This document shows, in pieces, positions 18,201-30,450 of a stretch of DNA of 64,000 bases. Numbering within the stretch: the stretch's first letter is position 1; each line of letters starts with the position of its first letter. The position numbers were made by a program, and so were the translations under genes. This DNA is from Leptasterias polaris (taxonomy: Eukaryota > Echinodermata > Asteroidea > Forcipulatida > Asteriidae): NCBI GenBank assembly GCA_037783415.1, contig JAZGTN010000164.1:1550001-1614000 (forward strand). The letters are read 5' to 3'. Under the pieces are notes generated by a model. It made no database searches and was not told where the DNA came from. It saw only the letters and a program-made list of their open reading frames with translations.

Positions 18201-18483
18201 CTCAGTGCCAATGTCGTACATGTACGATCTATTTTATGTAATCTGAAAGCGCCTTTAGCGTACATGTACGATCTGTTTTATGTGATCAAAAAGTGTCATC
18301 AATCGTACGTGAACAACCCATAATATACATGTGATCACAAAAGGCCAATATCACTCAAGAAATACAATTGACTTTGGGATGTACAAAGGCAACTCAAATC
18401 AGTTGTATACAGATTTTCGAAAAACCTCTAAAAGCTGGGCATTTTAGGTTCAAAATGCAAAGAAAAAGCTGGCACTGAAAGAG
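18201..18483. mobile_element. 283-bp TTAA-flanked MITE, family II
   Basis: TTAA at 18197-18200 and 18484-18487 flank inverted ends CTCAGTGCCA and TGGCACTGAAAGAG; the left end lacks ~4 bp. The near-flanks AGTG and CACT extend the symmetry. The interior holds a 12-bp palindrome, CGTACATGTACG, twice (around 18214 and 18262) as part of a ~50-bp tandem duplication. Confidence 0.75.
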
Positions 18484-18487
18484 TTAA

Positions 18488-21410
18488 CACTCAATAATTG
18501 GTACTTTTGCAAGACCACTTTTCTTGTCTGCTGCCCTCTGTTGTTTATCTTTAGTCCACACAGAAACCTTTACATTAGCATTTTTTGTCTGACTCTGAGT
18601 TGTCACTATTTTCGTATGCCGCCCTCTTGTGTTGTCAGCCAATTCATTTCAAGAACAGTTGGTGTTTTTTGACCTTGTTGCAGATTTTATTTATTCTAAG
18701 ATTCATTTTTATAAAATATAGAGAAGATATGAATAGTCAAAACCATAAACAAATTTTGTACCAAAATTAAATTACCCCACAAATTACCAGTTTTGAAGTG
18801 AGCATTTCAGATAACTTTTTTTTTTTTTAATATGAAACAAATAAAACTTGTTATTGTCCTGATTTCCTTTAAAGAATATTTTCCCTCGCTATTTGTTTTT
18901 GTATGTCCTTTCTAAAACCTTTTTCTAAGGACCCTGGCCATTCTTGCCAGGTTTGCAAAAAAAATTAAAAAAAATTGTGAAAAAACCCAAAATCTTATAG
19001 AGGTGAAAGATTGGTTGGAATCCACCATCTGGGGGTCAAGAAGAGAAATCCTTCAGGCTTAATTGAAGGTACCTTGGGGGCCACATCTCAAGAAAAGTAC
19101 ACATCTTGGCTTTGACAGACTCGTAGCAGCTGGTAGGGTAAGAAAAACAGCCCCCAGCTGTGTGAACCTAATGTAAGGTGGCTCCTATTTCAGGTCTCTC
19201 TGCAACATGTGGCAGGTCAGGGAAGGTTTAGTGGTAGAGAACCTAGAGGGAGGGAGTAGGTTGGTTGGGATAGGGTTGAAAGAAGGTCTGGATAACAGCA
19301 GGCCTGGATCTTTAAGGACACACCCCTGTTGTCTGCTGGCCCAGACATACATGTACACAGGCTGATTATGAGAGTCTGAAATGATGGTGTGACAGAATGT
19401 CTTGGGGACAATGTGGCTGTCTGTGGTTGGCTAGGAAAATCACTACTGACAAACCCAAAATTGTCAATCTTTTTGAAGTTCCTCTGTAAGAAAAAGTTGT
19501 TTGAAAACATTTTTGAGAATCAGAGAAACAGTTTGATTTTTAAATTATTAAAAAACTTTAAAAAATTGATTTGGCTGCATAAAACTGTTTGCTTATACTA
19601 TGACCTCAGCCCAGGAGATGATTGTCCCTGTATTTTTTATTAGTAATAATATTTTGTTCAGATGAAACTTTTTAGGCACATGTTCATGAAGGGTTTCTTT
19701 GTTCAAACAGTGGAAGAATCATAAACCTGTCAAAGAAACTTCAAACAGGTTAACATTATTATTCTTTTGGATACAGGAAGAAGGGGGGGGGGTTACTTGG
19801 AAGGGAATATTACAGAACAATTTATTCCAGACACACCTGTATTATTTGCAGCAGTTGTATTAACAAATGGAATAATCAGTCAAAATATGATGATTGAGAC
19901 AAACGAGGCCATGATTGTAGAAAACAGCCTAAGTTCTTATTCTTGCTAATGAATATGTCACTCACTAACACCAGAGAAGTACAAATAACTATCTCCATGG
20001 TTGCAAGGTCTGTTTGTTTCCAACATCATTTTGGAATGTTGTGGTTTCTTCTGCCCCTCCCTCTCTTCCTTGTCTTCCATCCATCCCATGTCCAAAACCC
20101 AGTATAATTCTCTGTAAGTGTTACCATTAAATTCCTAAATCAACTTTTGTTTCCATGGCGTCCTTGGCCTGTCTAGACAGAAGTTGACAGAAGTGAAAAA
20201 TGTTGTCCCTCGCTGACCTTTAATGCCAGGTACCAGTTTGACCTTGCTCTCAAAGACAGCCTCATCCAAGTCCCTGTGGAATTTTGTTTTCTTCGGATGT
20301 GAGGCCGAGATAAATCACAGGAGATTTTTGGCAAACATGACTTTAAAAATTTCTTTTGCTAGGTAGAATTGTTGAGCAAATGTTTTGCTCCAGGTTTTGA
20401 AAATATGTTTGTTGTTTAAAATTTTACGGGGGAGGATGACCAGAATTGAGTTGGTAAGGGAAAGTGTGTGAGTGGGATAAGTAAGATTTAGTACGTGCAG
20501 AGTTAGGAAGGAGGAATTTATTGATATTTTTTTGTAATTTGTATTTATTTATTTTGATTTTCACGTACATGAACTTTCTTTGGGGTGAAGAGATATGAGG
20601 ATGGAGCGGAAGGGAAAAGTTGTGTGTCGTGTCGAAGGGTTCTTCAAGAAGAAATATTTATTATGGGTGAATCACCATTTATTGAGGATTTGGTGTGACA
20701 ATTTGGCAATTCATGCTCAGTAGTAGAGGTGGGTGGCTCGTGGTTTATGGAGGATAGATGTAAATACTCAGACATTTGTGCAAAGTTGAGATGAACCATG
20801 TAATGATTAATTACACCTCTCATATTCCGCAAGTATTTGGTTTTGAGGGAGTGGTATCGTTGCAGACAGTTTCCATTAAATGTATCATCAGACCGTCTCA
20901 TGTTGCACTCTTGTCAATGAAGGGAACATTCATGTTAAGACTTGTGTAAGGATTCCTTTGCGGTTCAGACTAGAGACAACGAAGTGTGGGAACATTCTGA
21001 AAGTACTTAATGTGAACCGAGGACAATAACCCCTAATGGTGCATTCACAAGAGCTGTACTTTTTATACCTCTTCTAGTTTCTGGGAACCAACCCAACTTA
21101 TTCAGACGTTTGTTATTGTTGGTGTCTCATTAAACTGTTTGTCCATTTTCGGCCAGTTGTTGAAGCAACAAGTTCACAAGAGTTGAATTTGGTGGCACTA
21201 AAACAGTAAGTCTGGCAGTTTGGAAACCCGAAAAGAAAAAGCTCAACTCTTTTCAGATCTTCTGGCTCTATCTATAGAAGGGTTAAAACAGCCCCCCCCC
21301 CCCTTTCCCGGGGTAGAAAAAGAACACATATCATTGGCCGATAGTTGAACATATCATGGAGGAAGGAAATTGGTTAAACGCAGGACAAATTTCTGTCAAG
21401 ATCGGTTTGG
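18488..21410. other. Intergenic stretch without recognised features
   Basis: AT-rich with a G-run near 19785 and a C-run near 21291. Several short frames on both strands have no recognisable domain and no supporting splice context. Confidence 0.5.
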
Positions 21411-21413
21411 ATT

Positions 21414-21490
21414 TAATAATAATAATAATAATAAGATTTGTATAGCGCTGGTATCTAGAAAACTATTCACTGCGCTGAGACCTCGGGAGA
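21414..21490. repeat. (ATA)n tail and LINE/SINE 3'-end-like sequence
   Basis: AATAATAATAATAATAATAA is followed by GATTTGTATAGCGCTGGTAT and a CACTGCGCTGAG block. A similar trinucleotide plus AGCGC end occurs at 42826. It looks like the 3' terminus of a minus-strand non-LTR element or its SINE partner. Confidence 0.55.
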
Positions 21491-22369
21491 GTTAATTATA
21501 TGCCAATACAAATGGTAAAATAGTGTGACTGTAGTTGCTGGTAACATTTTGTAAGCTCACTAAATCTCAACCCCCCCCCCCCCCCCCCCCCTCCATATAA
21601 TCTGGAGCTAAGTCTTAAACAGAATGCTGACATAATTTGTAAATAATCTAAAAAGTGGTTAAAAGTAATTTTTTTGTGAAATTTAGGAATCAAACTAAGA
21701 AAAAAGTGTGTTCTACCTGCAAATAAAGGAATCACAATCACTTGTCTGGCTTCACTAATCGGCCAGAAAATAACAAGAAAACCAAGAAATAACACATTGC
21801 TATATGTTTATGCAACTCTTTGGTGGCAAACCTTTCAAAAAAGAATTCTGCCTTGAAATTAAGTTATCGGAGCAGAAAATTGGTTGACGGAAGAGAGGAA
21901 CCACACTAGTTAGACAGACGTGTTTCCGGATCCTTCAATCTTCAAAAGGAAAATACTGACTGATTGTTTTCCTCAGTTTGTTGGTTTAGTTTTTAATAGT
22001 GTAGTTTTAAGTACTTGGCTTTGATTCTAAGTGTAGGTGGAGGTCATTGCCAATAAACCATTTGTGAGTTAGATTTGAATAGTGTCTGGTACAATGACTA
22101 ATTGCTTAGTCACAAATTCCCGCTTAAATTTGAATTCTTCAGACTATATCAACAGTTGCTATATTCCTGTGATTTGGGGCAAGCTTTTGGGTAGTTATGT
22201 AAAAGATAGCAAACACTCATACACAATTTTGAATGAATGTGTATGGCACAATGGTACCAAGGTTTGCTCATCTGGAGGTTGCCAAATCATTTGACCATGA
22301 AGCAAAATAAAACAGCCCCATTATTTGACATAGCAACTGTCTCATAGTCTGTGGAACTCGGATTTAAGC

Positions 22370-22600
22370 AGTAACTTGTGACCAAGCAAGTCATTGTACC
22401 AGACATTAATCAAATCTAACTCGCAAATGGTTAATTGATTGGGACTCACTTGCTGGCATGTCTATACTTCTAGTATTGTGTAAAATATAGTCTGTCTTGT
22501 ACATTATGAGGTCTGAGGTGGGATTCGAACTGGGGCCCACAAAGGTGAAAGGCCATGAAAGAAACCACTGAGCCAACCTGATCTCCATGGTGTTGTTTTT
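22370..22600 (-). repeat. Dispersed repeat plus tRNA-derived SINE head
   Basis: 22370-22440 duplicates 17575-17660. At 22515-22590 the minus strand reads GGCTCAGTGGTTTC (box A) and CCAGTTCGAATCCCACC (box B), the same SINE type as the full copy at 32735-32990; only the head is kept here. Confidence 0.65.
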
Positions 22601-23008
22601 TTTATATTTTTTTATTTTGCAACTTGGCATCTAGAAACATATCAATATTGGAGGTTTAACGCCCTCTTGTCACTTTTCCCTTGTGGGAGCTTGAAGGGGG
22701 GGGGCAGGCCTCAACATTTTCTTCAGGTCATTCTGACCATAGATCAAGGATTCGTTGCAAGGTGAAGATGTTAAATCAGCCCCAAACCTCACTTTACTGG
22801 ATTCTCATCAGAATTGAAGGACAAAAAACACCAGACTTCCGAGATCAGCTGTCAAATGCACCCTCATGAGGGGGACAGATACTAGACTTTGTTTATTATC
22901 CTATCCTGAATAGGCAAGACCATGTTTTTATTGTTGGATGTTACTGTGTTTTTTGCCATCTGCTCTTGACTCTCTCCCATTTCACATTCATCCAGACAAA
23001 AGTATTAA

Positions 23009-23481
23009 AGAGCGGCTCCAAGGTCAAATTCAGTTTTGTCATGCATTCATTTTCCAATAGATAGAGTCCTTCTGAGGAGAAAGGATTACAAGTCTCTAAA
23101 CCTCACATTAAAATGGTGTCAAATGTCATTGTATTTGATACTCTTTCAGAGCAAATTGGAACTCAACCTGATATTGACACCAAAGAGGAATTTTGGCATC
23201 AAATTCAATGTCTTTTTAATTGAGTATCATCAACATTTAGGAATGAACTACAAATTTCCGGTACAAAAATGTACAAACCCATATTATTTGAAATGTGGCG
23301 CAATTGGATGTTGCCAGACGTTGACAAACATTTGCACTGGAAGGGTATTAAATACATTGGCATTTAACACAACTTTAACGTGAGGTTAGAGACTTGTAAT
23401 TTGTTTTTCCACTTTCATGAGGACTCTATCTATTTAGAAATGAGTGGATCACAAATCTTAATTTGACCTGGGGGCCCCTCT
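23009..23481. mobile_element. 473-bp long-TIR MITE, family III copy 1
   Basis: About 90-100 bp of imperfect terminal inverted repeat at each end: AGGTCAAATT...CATTTTCCAATAGATAGAGTC on the left against the complement of GACTCTATCTATTTAGAAATG on the right. Inner blocks TACAAGTCTCTAAACCTCA and TGAGGTTAGAGACTTGTAA also pair. TTAA at 23005-23008 and 23482-23485 is a likely target duplication. The element is homologous to 28304-28812. Confidence 0.85.
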
Positions 23482-23485
23482 TTAA

Positions 23486-25555
23486 ACGTTGGAATACATT
23501 CTACAGGTGTTTCTGAAGGTTATTGGTTTACATACTGTCTTTCTGGAGACCAGATTTTACTTTTTAGGATGTTTCCATGCAGCCTCAGATTTGTTTTGGA
23601 TTCAAACCTTTTATCCCGAGTGTTAGATTTCTATAAATATTTCTAAAGTTTAACATTTAAATTAAAATTTTGTAAATAAATAAAACATTTACAGTAATAA
23701 TGGTTGCTCATGGGTCTTTGGTATTGTGGGCCTCCCCCCCCCCAATAGTCATCGATGGTTATACAGCAGCAGCGCTGGGGGTAGTGGGTTCAGGGCCCCC
23801 AGTTGTTTTCTTTGTGGTTCCCCCCCCCTCCCCAATTCCCACCTAAATTTTCCCCTGATGGCCGACTCTTGAATTTAATCTCTAATTATTTGCACCCATA
23901 ATAATGCAGTTATGTTCGCATTACCCCCAGCTTAAGAATAAGCTTGTGCAAGTCCGTCATTATGGTGAGTCAGTGCTTTTTCAGTAGATTAATGTTTGCC
24001 CCCCTTGAATTTGAGCTTGAACTCCTCTTGCCCCTCCCCCTCACGCATAAACAGGGCTCGTGCTGCCCTGTGTTTATAAAATGATCTTTAATGACAGATA
24101 GATAACTACATTCCCTTTAAATAAATATTATGCCTGACATTGCCATTCAGTAACATAAAACCTTTCATGGGAATCCCTTTCAACTTAAAGAAACTTCACT
24201 GTTAATATTTGAACCCCATCTGACACCCCCCCCCCCCCCCTATCTTGTTTACTCCTTGCTGGGCACCATGTCTAAACTTAATTTGGTAAAATGCACAACT
24301 TCAGAGATGCGGCTTAATTAAATTTTACTAGCAGGGTTGGATGCCTGCAACAATTGCATAATTCAACAATTGCATAATTTCCATGGAAACCACCTCATGC
24401 GCTCTGTAGGAACTTTTGTCAGGACAACAGGTGATAAATTAAAGTCGGACCAACTATTCATGGTTAGACACAAATATCATGTATTAAGTTATTAAAAATG
24501 CTGCATTGCTATTTTGTATTTTAACTGTTCGAAAACCCTTATAGGCATTTTGACATAATTTATTTTCTTTTGAGTGTTTAATTGTGGATGTTGATTCATG
24601 ATGTTTATAAACTTGTAGAAAGCAAAACATTTTTCTTAATCTTTTTTAAAGCTCTAAGTCTGAATTGTAAACATTTTTCTTCATAAATAATGTTACAGTT
24701 ACATTCTTCATTGAATTTAACAGGTAGTGCAACAAACATCTCCAGTGACAACTGAGTACAGATTGTTGCAAAGTTTTGTTGTTAGGAAGGTGGAGTTTCA
24801 ACCCATCATCAGGTAGTAAAAATGATGACAAGGCATGTCTGTTAATCTCATCCAGAAAGGTCTTACTACTAAAATAAAATAAATAATTGTGTTAGGTGAC
24901 CTAGATTAGAGACAGCTGAGTGCCTTGTTCTAACCCATCATTGAACCCATCATGGCTTTTTTAACTCTCCTTGAAATTGCCCACCAATTGTTCCTGCAGA
25001 TTGGGTTTTAATTTTTTACAAGGATAATTTCATTCTGTCCACCATGCCAAGAACTGGAGCGTAGGGCAAAGGATGGTTATTGTGTTCATAGTACCAGGCC
25101 TGATGCATAGGAAGACGGAAGGAACAATCAAAACGTTATCTTCGCACCTCGATGTACCAGATGTGGGCTAGCAAAATTCTAAAAGCCATGACTTCCCAGT
25201 TGAGTGGATGTGCTGGCAGATGATTTTCCCTTGAGATGATAGTCGGCCATCCTTCCTACTAAGGGGTCAGGGACCTGTTTGCAAACAAAAGGACACGCTT
25301 TGTCAGGAAACAGAGCTGAAAGTCTAGAAAGTCCATTTTTAAACTTCTGCCTATAATATTTGAGCAGCAGCTAACAGAAATTGGAAGAGTAATTGGCTAG
25401 ATCAATCTGTGCTGTTTGTAAATATTTCTGTCTCACACTAAAAGCAGATCATTCTTCTTTTAGTTTGCCTCTGTACAGTTTTTTCAACCTTAAATCAATG
25501 AAAAAAATGCAGACTAGGTTTAGTGATAAATACTTTTAAGTACTTGCTGTTTGGT
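23486..25555. other. Intergenic stretch with poly(C) runs
   Basis: C homopolymers of about 8-14 nt lie near 23734, 23820 and 24227. A small direct repeat, CAATTGCATAATT, is at 24350-24380. No gene-like frame is seen. Confidence 0.5.
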
Positions 25556-25559
25556 ACTT

Positions 25560-25855
25560 GGTATTTGAAATCAAAAGTCGCATCCCCTTAAGGTGATCCC
25601 TCTGCTGCCGCTTCCCAGGTTGTAATGTAAACTTTGGTGTGATCCTAATACAGCAGTTACAGGTTGTATGGCTTATGACTGGCACCCCTGAACAAACATA
25701 TTGACAAAATGGGGAGACCGCTAACATAAGTTTGATAGAGCGCCGTCACGTTAATCTGGATGTCACAGGTTCAAATCCCGGTCTAGTCAATTTGTCTCTA
25801 TTCAACCCAAAATTAATTAAAAATTACTCAGTCTGTTTCCCTTGTTGCTTATTAC
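25560..25855 (+). repeat. tRNA-Asn-like SINE family, copy 3 (longest)
   Basis: Leader from CATCCCCTTAAGGTGATCCC through GACTGGCACCCCTGAAC and TTGACAAAATGGGGAGAC, then a tRNA-like part with anticodon-loop-like CACGTTAATCTGG and box B GGTTCAAATCCC, then GTCAATTTGTCTCTATTC and a 3' body ACTCAGTCTGTTTCCCTTG. The GTT in the anticodon position suggests tRNA-Asn ancestry. Confidence 0.82.
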
Positions 25856-25933
25856 TAAAAAATACTTTTATCACTAAAAATACTTTTATCATGCAGTAGT
25901 TTTTTCCCCTCCCTTATATCCCCCAAATGCACA

Positions 25934-26090
25934 GGCCTACATTTTTTTCTTTGAGAGGGCAAGGCCATTTTCATTTTGCAAAGGGCACTTCCATTGGAAA
26001 GTCTTAAAGTCTATGGGAAACTGGTGAAGGGGCACCAAGGCCAAGACCAGGATAACAGAGGTCATGACCTACATGGTGTCCAGGCCTTAA
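25934..26090. repeat. Dispersed repeat with AGGCCT termini, copy 2
   Basis: Begins ACAGGCCTAC and ends CCAGGCCTTA. Shared blocks with 16204-16378 include GAGAGGGCAAGGCC/GAAAGGGCACCGGC and GGGGCACCAAGGC. Confidence 0.5.
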
Positions 26091-26197
26091 TGCAATATTG
26101 ATGATAAATACTTTATTGTGCAAAATTACCAGACTATGTTTTTTTTGCAATCTTAGTTTGATTTTCAATAATGTTGCAATAATAATAAAGCAATACT

Positions 26198-26322
26198 GCC
26201 TGGTTTAAGTGTCTTTCTTAAGGACACAAGTGTCAGGACTGGGACTCCAACCCGAACTCTGCTGATTAGAAACACCAGAGCTCGAGTCCAGTGCACTTGA
26301 CCGCTCGGCCATGACACGCCAA
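26198..26322 (-). repeat. tRNA-Leu-like SINE, intact head
   Basis: On the minus strand: CATGGCCGAGCGGTCAAG (box A), an anticodon arm CTGGACTCGAGCTCTGG, a long variable arm (TGTTTCTAATCAGCAGAG), a T-arm-like GGGTTGGAGTCCC, then GACACTTGTGTCCTTAAG and a TTATTATTATTG tail. A long variable arm is specific to Leu/Ser tRNAs. Same family as 1708. Confidence 0.8.
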
Positions 26323-26949
26323 CAAACCTACTTCAGAAAGTAATAAGCTTCGTAAGTTAAAATACTTCATAAATTGAGAGAGAAAGTCCCAGTCCGCAAA
26401 ATGAATTAAGTTAATTTGTCCAAATAGAGGTACAAAAAAAGGTTGTTTTTTCCCCTCACGTAGTTTGTTTGCTACCTTGCAGAAAAAGTTCCTCAAAAAA
26501 ACCCCACCTCATGATTCACAAATTTTTTGAATGCAGTAACCTTTGTGAGCTCCGGGTTTTAATATAACAGCCTATCTACACCTGCAGAAATTGGTAGAAA
26601 ACCTTCAAGTCCATGACCTCAGTGGCCCCATAAATCTTTAACCCTTCATAAATGCAAACAGATTGCATTTTTGACTACCAAGGGCTCTCCCAAGTGTAGG
26701 ATCTGACCCTGTCCCAAATCCCTTGGATTACTTTTTCAGATACAGAAGCGTCAAGCCTGGGTCAGGTTTTTCTTTCTTTCTGAAAGCTTGCAAAAAACCA
26801 AACTGAACTTGGAACATGTGGTGAAGTTTTATGACCCTCCAGCTTTCATTTTGTTTTTCTTTATCTACTTAATCCCTCAATCAATCTTGATTTCCCCAGC
26901 CCCCCCCCTTCTGCCCAATACCAAAGACTGGCAATGTTTTAGTCTGTTT

Positions 26950-27690
26950 GTCCTTTTGTTTTGGGCTGTAAGCTTCTTCTGACTATGAGTGTAGCACCCA
27001 TACTCTTTTTCTTTGTTATCAATGTCTCAAATGACATTTTACATTCTTTCAGCTCTCTTTTATACAGCCACTGGATAATTTTCTCATAGCCTCCCTTTTC
27101 TCAATCTGAAGAATGGAAAATTTTCAGTCTGTTTTGTCTGGTTTTTTCTCAGGGGTTTTGGGCTGTAAGCTTCTTCTGACTGTAACACCCGTACTCTCTT
27201 TCCTTGTTATCAATGCTCTGATGATATTTTACATTCTTTCAGCTCTCTTTTATACAGCCAGTGGATAATTTTCTCATAGCCTCCCTTTTCTCAATCCGAA
27301 GAATGGCCATTTTTGTATCCCTGCTTGTCTTTTATGTTCCCCCCCCCCCCCCCCCCCCCGCTATACTATGCTTCTGCTCACTGTTAAACCCCATACTCTA
27401 TTTTCTTGTTATCAACGCTCTGATGACATTTGACATGCTTTCAGCTATCTGTTATATTATAGCCGCTAGATAATTTCCCTATAAAAACATAGCCTCCCTT
27501 TTCTCAATCTAAAGTATGGAAATTTTTTATCTGTTTTTCCTTTGTCTTTTATGGGTTTCTCTATGCTTCTGCTCACTGTTAAAAACCCCATACTCTATTT
27601 TCTTGTTTCAACGCCTCTGATGACATTCTACATGCTTTTAGCTATTTTTTATATAGCCGCTAGATAATTTTCTCATACAAACATGAACCA
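26950..27690. repeat. ~190-bp tandem repeat, four copies
   Basis: Copies start near 26960, 27160, 27370 and 27560. Each has GTAAGCTTCTTCTGACT or GCTTCTGCTCACTGTTA, then (C/A)CCATACTCT, TTGTTATCAA, TGA(C/T)(A/G)(A/T)T, and CTTTCAGCT(C/A)TCTTTTATA with TAATTTTCTCATAGCCTCCC. A C19-20 run interrupts the third spacer. It is a segmental tandem duplication, noncoding. Confidence 0.8.
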
Positions 27691-27779
27691 AAGTAATTTT
27701 TGATATAATTTGAATGGAAAAACCATTATAAATATATTATTTTGAAGAACCAGTTATTTAAAGCCACTCTTGGTAAGGG

Positions 27780-27885
27780 GCTACAAGAACCCCCCCCCCA
27801 AAAAAAAAAAAATGAGATTGAGAAAGAAAATCCACAAATTAATGGTTCGAAAATTATGTGTCTCCCCCCCCCCCCCCTCCCCTTC
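27780..27885. repeat. Poly(C)/poly(A) homopolymers
   Basis: C9 followed by A12-13 at 27790-27812, and a run of about 15 C at 27866-27880. A frame reading Gly-rich on the opposite strand is an artefact of these runs. Confidence 0.8.
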
Positions 27886-28303
27886 TCAAATGAAAATGTC
27901 TGGTTATGCCACTGATTCACAACACGCTGATGTTACAAAATGAAAAAAAAATATAAAAAAAGTTTGGCCGGATAAATTTAAGAATGTTGCTTTACAAAAG
28001 GTTTTCAAACCAAAAGTCGAAGGAGAGAAGGACTGTGTATAGAAATAAAGGCTGGTAGTAGTTCTTTGTGGTGTGTTTGGTTTTTTCATCTTCATTTTGT
28101 GCTGTGTTCAGACTTCCTTTTTCTTGGTAAAAAAAACCCTTGCGGTTTTCGGAGTTGAAAACGGGTTCAAAAACATGGGGTGGTGTACGGGTAAGACATG
28201 AACCAATGACCCAGACAAGAAAAAATGACTGAGCCAACAAATTAGACATAAATCTCTCAAGTGTGGGAAGAAAAATCATTGACAGCTAAATGAACCTTGT
28301 TAA

Positions 28304-28812
28304 AGAGGGACTCTAAGGTAAAATTCAGTTTTGGGATGCACTCATTTTCCAATAGACAGAGTATTCGTGAAAGTTGGGACAAAATTACAAGTCTCTAACT
28401 AACCTCGCTTAAAAATGGTATATATTGTAATTTTATTTAAGACTCTTTGGAGCAAAATTTGAAACATGATGCCATCAGACGTCAAAAACAAATGGGTTGG
28501 TATGTTCCCAAAAAGAAATTTGTGCACTAGTCAGAAGGTTAAACTCAATGTAGGTTTGGATCAATATCATCAAAATTCAGGAATGAACTAAAAATTCTTT
28601 GTTTAGAAATGTACAGACCATGTATTTGAAAAATGACATCATCGAATTCTTTGGGATTTTGACAAAAACTGCACTTAGAGTGTATCAATTACAGTGGCGT
28701 TTTAAACTGTTTTAACGTGAGGTTGTAGACTCAAAATTGTTCAAAACATTTTCCTAAGGACTCGAGTCTTTCTATAAGAAAATGAGTGGGTCTCAAAACT
28801 GAATTTGACTTT
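28304..28812. mobile_element. ~509-bp long-TIR MITE, family III copy 2
   Basis: Homologous to 23009-23481 along its length, including CATTTTCCAATAGACAGAGT at the left and its inverted partner on the right, ATTACAAGTCTCTAAC and TTTTAACGTGAGGTTGTAGA. The left end abuts TTAA (28300-28303). The right end is trimmed by about 14 bp, leaving TTAA at 28813-28816. Confidence 0.8.
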
Positions 28813-29104
28813 TTAAAAGGGATGAATCAAACATTGTATTGTAATCAGCTGACTTTGGTCATAAGTAAAAGATTCCTTCCCACACATCATGCTGAGAGAT
28901 AAAACATTTCTCAACAACCTTCACACTAGGGTTGAAACATCAGGCCACCAACTTATTTTTAACCTTCACACTCAGCAGCTTATTCAGCAAGGACTGGGAG
29001 ATTTCTCCTATAAAGTCTTATATGTTTTACTTTGCCTTTGAAATATTATCTGCAATAAAACAAATTCTTTAGAACTGAATGAATTGTTTCTTTTTTAAAG
29101 TATA

Positions 29105-29410
29105 CTATTGAGGAACTTTTGTAGCATTGTAGGGGATGTTGTCATGGTTCTAGCTTATTCGCCATGGCTGCCCGGGAGAAACTCATGTTTTTTAGTTTTT
29201 TAAGTTAACTACGAAACTTTGCAGCATTGTACATGATGTTGTCATGGTGAAGCTCATTGACTGCCAAGCACAAGCTCATTGTTTCCCCCACCCCCCCTCC
29301 CCCCCCCCCCGTTTTGGGGTTGTTTTGGGGTGTGTTTTGGGGGTTTTGGTGGGATTTTTTTTGGGGGGGGGGGTAAGTTAATAACGAAACTTTGCAGCAT
29401 TGCAGTCAAT
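29105..29410. repeat. Short tandem repeat with G/C homopolymers
   Basis: Three copies of AACTTTGCAGCATTGTA(C/G)-like sequence near 29114, 29214 and 29388; the first two continue into ATGATGTTGTCATGG. They are separated by a C10 run (29300) and GT-rich and G-rich blocks (29311-29375). Confidence 0.6.
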
Positions 29411-30354
29411 GTTACCCTGTCTATATGCATAAAGAAACCCAATTACTGTAGATATCTTGTTGAATTTTAACCCATAAATACAAATGGGAAATAACTTTTT
29501 CAAAAGCAAACATTTGTATCTGCAGAATAAAAAAGATCAAGTGGGCTCTGGGTCGGTGTTCAACTCCTTTGGATATTGGCCAAAGTCTTTCTAACCCAGA
29601 GAAATCCCATGGAGTTTGGAATTGCAAACTTCCTGGTGTTTTCTGGCCAGTTGCTCCAAAACCAAAACCATGGCGATCGTTGCTGCGGAGTTACTCTTAA
29701 TATGTAACCGCAGGGAACAAGCAAGATTTGAAAACTCTTGTTTGAAACTCAAACCAAAGTGGAAAAGTCAAGTGTAGTTTGGTCAAGGTTAGGTTCATAA
29801 TAATAATTTGATGAATTTATTGAACTTTTTGCTCTCTTTCGAGGACCAGCCTATTCCGAGGGTGCATGACATTAAAATTCTAGTTTTAAAAAGAACTAAA
29901 CAAGTATGAAATAAGCAAAAACTCAATTAAAAACCTGAAAAGACTGGTATAAAGAACAAAAATCTAAATAATTCTTTATCAAGTGTGCAAATTTAACCTT
30001 TTAAAATGTATTCATTCATTTTTATTTATTTAAAGTACTTTTTCCCAGTAACAAAAGGCTGTAAACAATAAAATGGCTCCTGACAAAAAATTGCATTACA
30101 GTTACATTCATGTTGCTAGAATTACCTCCTAAAGTCATGTTTCCCATTTTTATGCAGAATTTTACACCTATAAATGGCAGAAGAACTTTTTTTTCAAACT
30201 TTCTCACTAAATTTTCTTCAAAATACAGTTTTGCACATTAATTGCTTATGCCCTTTCTCCGGTAAAACTTTCACTGCACCCTTCTTTCGGGCACATTACA
30301 GAACAATATTCTCCTTTTAATTGTCCTGTGGTGTCATTAAACAACTATTTATCA

Positions 30355-30450
30355 AATAATATTAATAAACCACAAGGGGAAACTGACTGGGTAAATTTAA
30401 TGATTTTGGGGTTGAACAAAGACAAATTTACTAGTGCGGGATTTTGAAAT
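30355..30450 (-). repeat. tRNA-Asn-like SINE family, truncated copy 4
   Basis: Only the 3' body is kept: on the minus strand TAGTAAATTTGTCTTTGTTC, AACCCCAAAATC and CCCAGTCAGTTTCCCCTTG. It stops at the box B. Nearly the same 3' end is found at 31085. Confidence 0.65.

Noticed and set aside
26198..26322. Possible functional tRNA-Leu gene
   Set aside because: The head is followed by a SINE body and a TTATTATTATTG tail, and the same structure recurs at 1708; the T-arm has mismatches.
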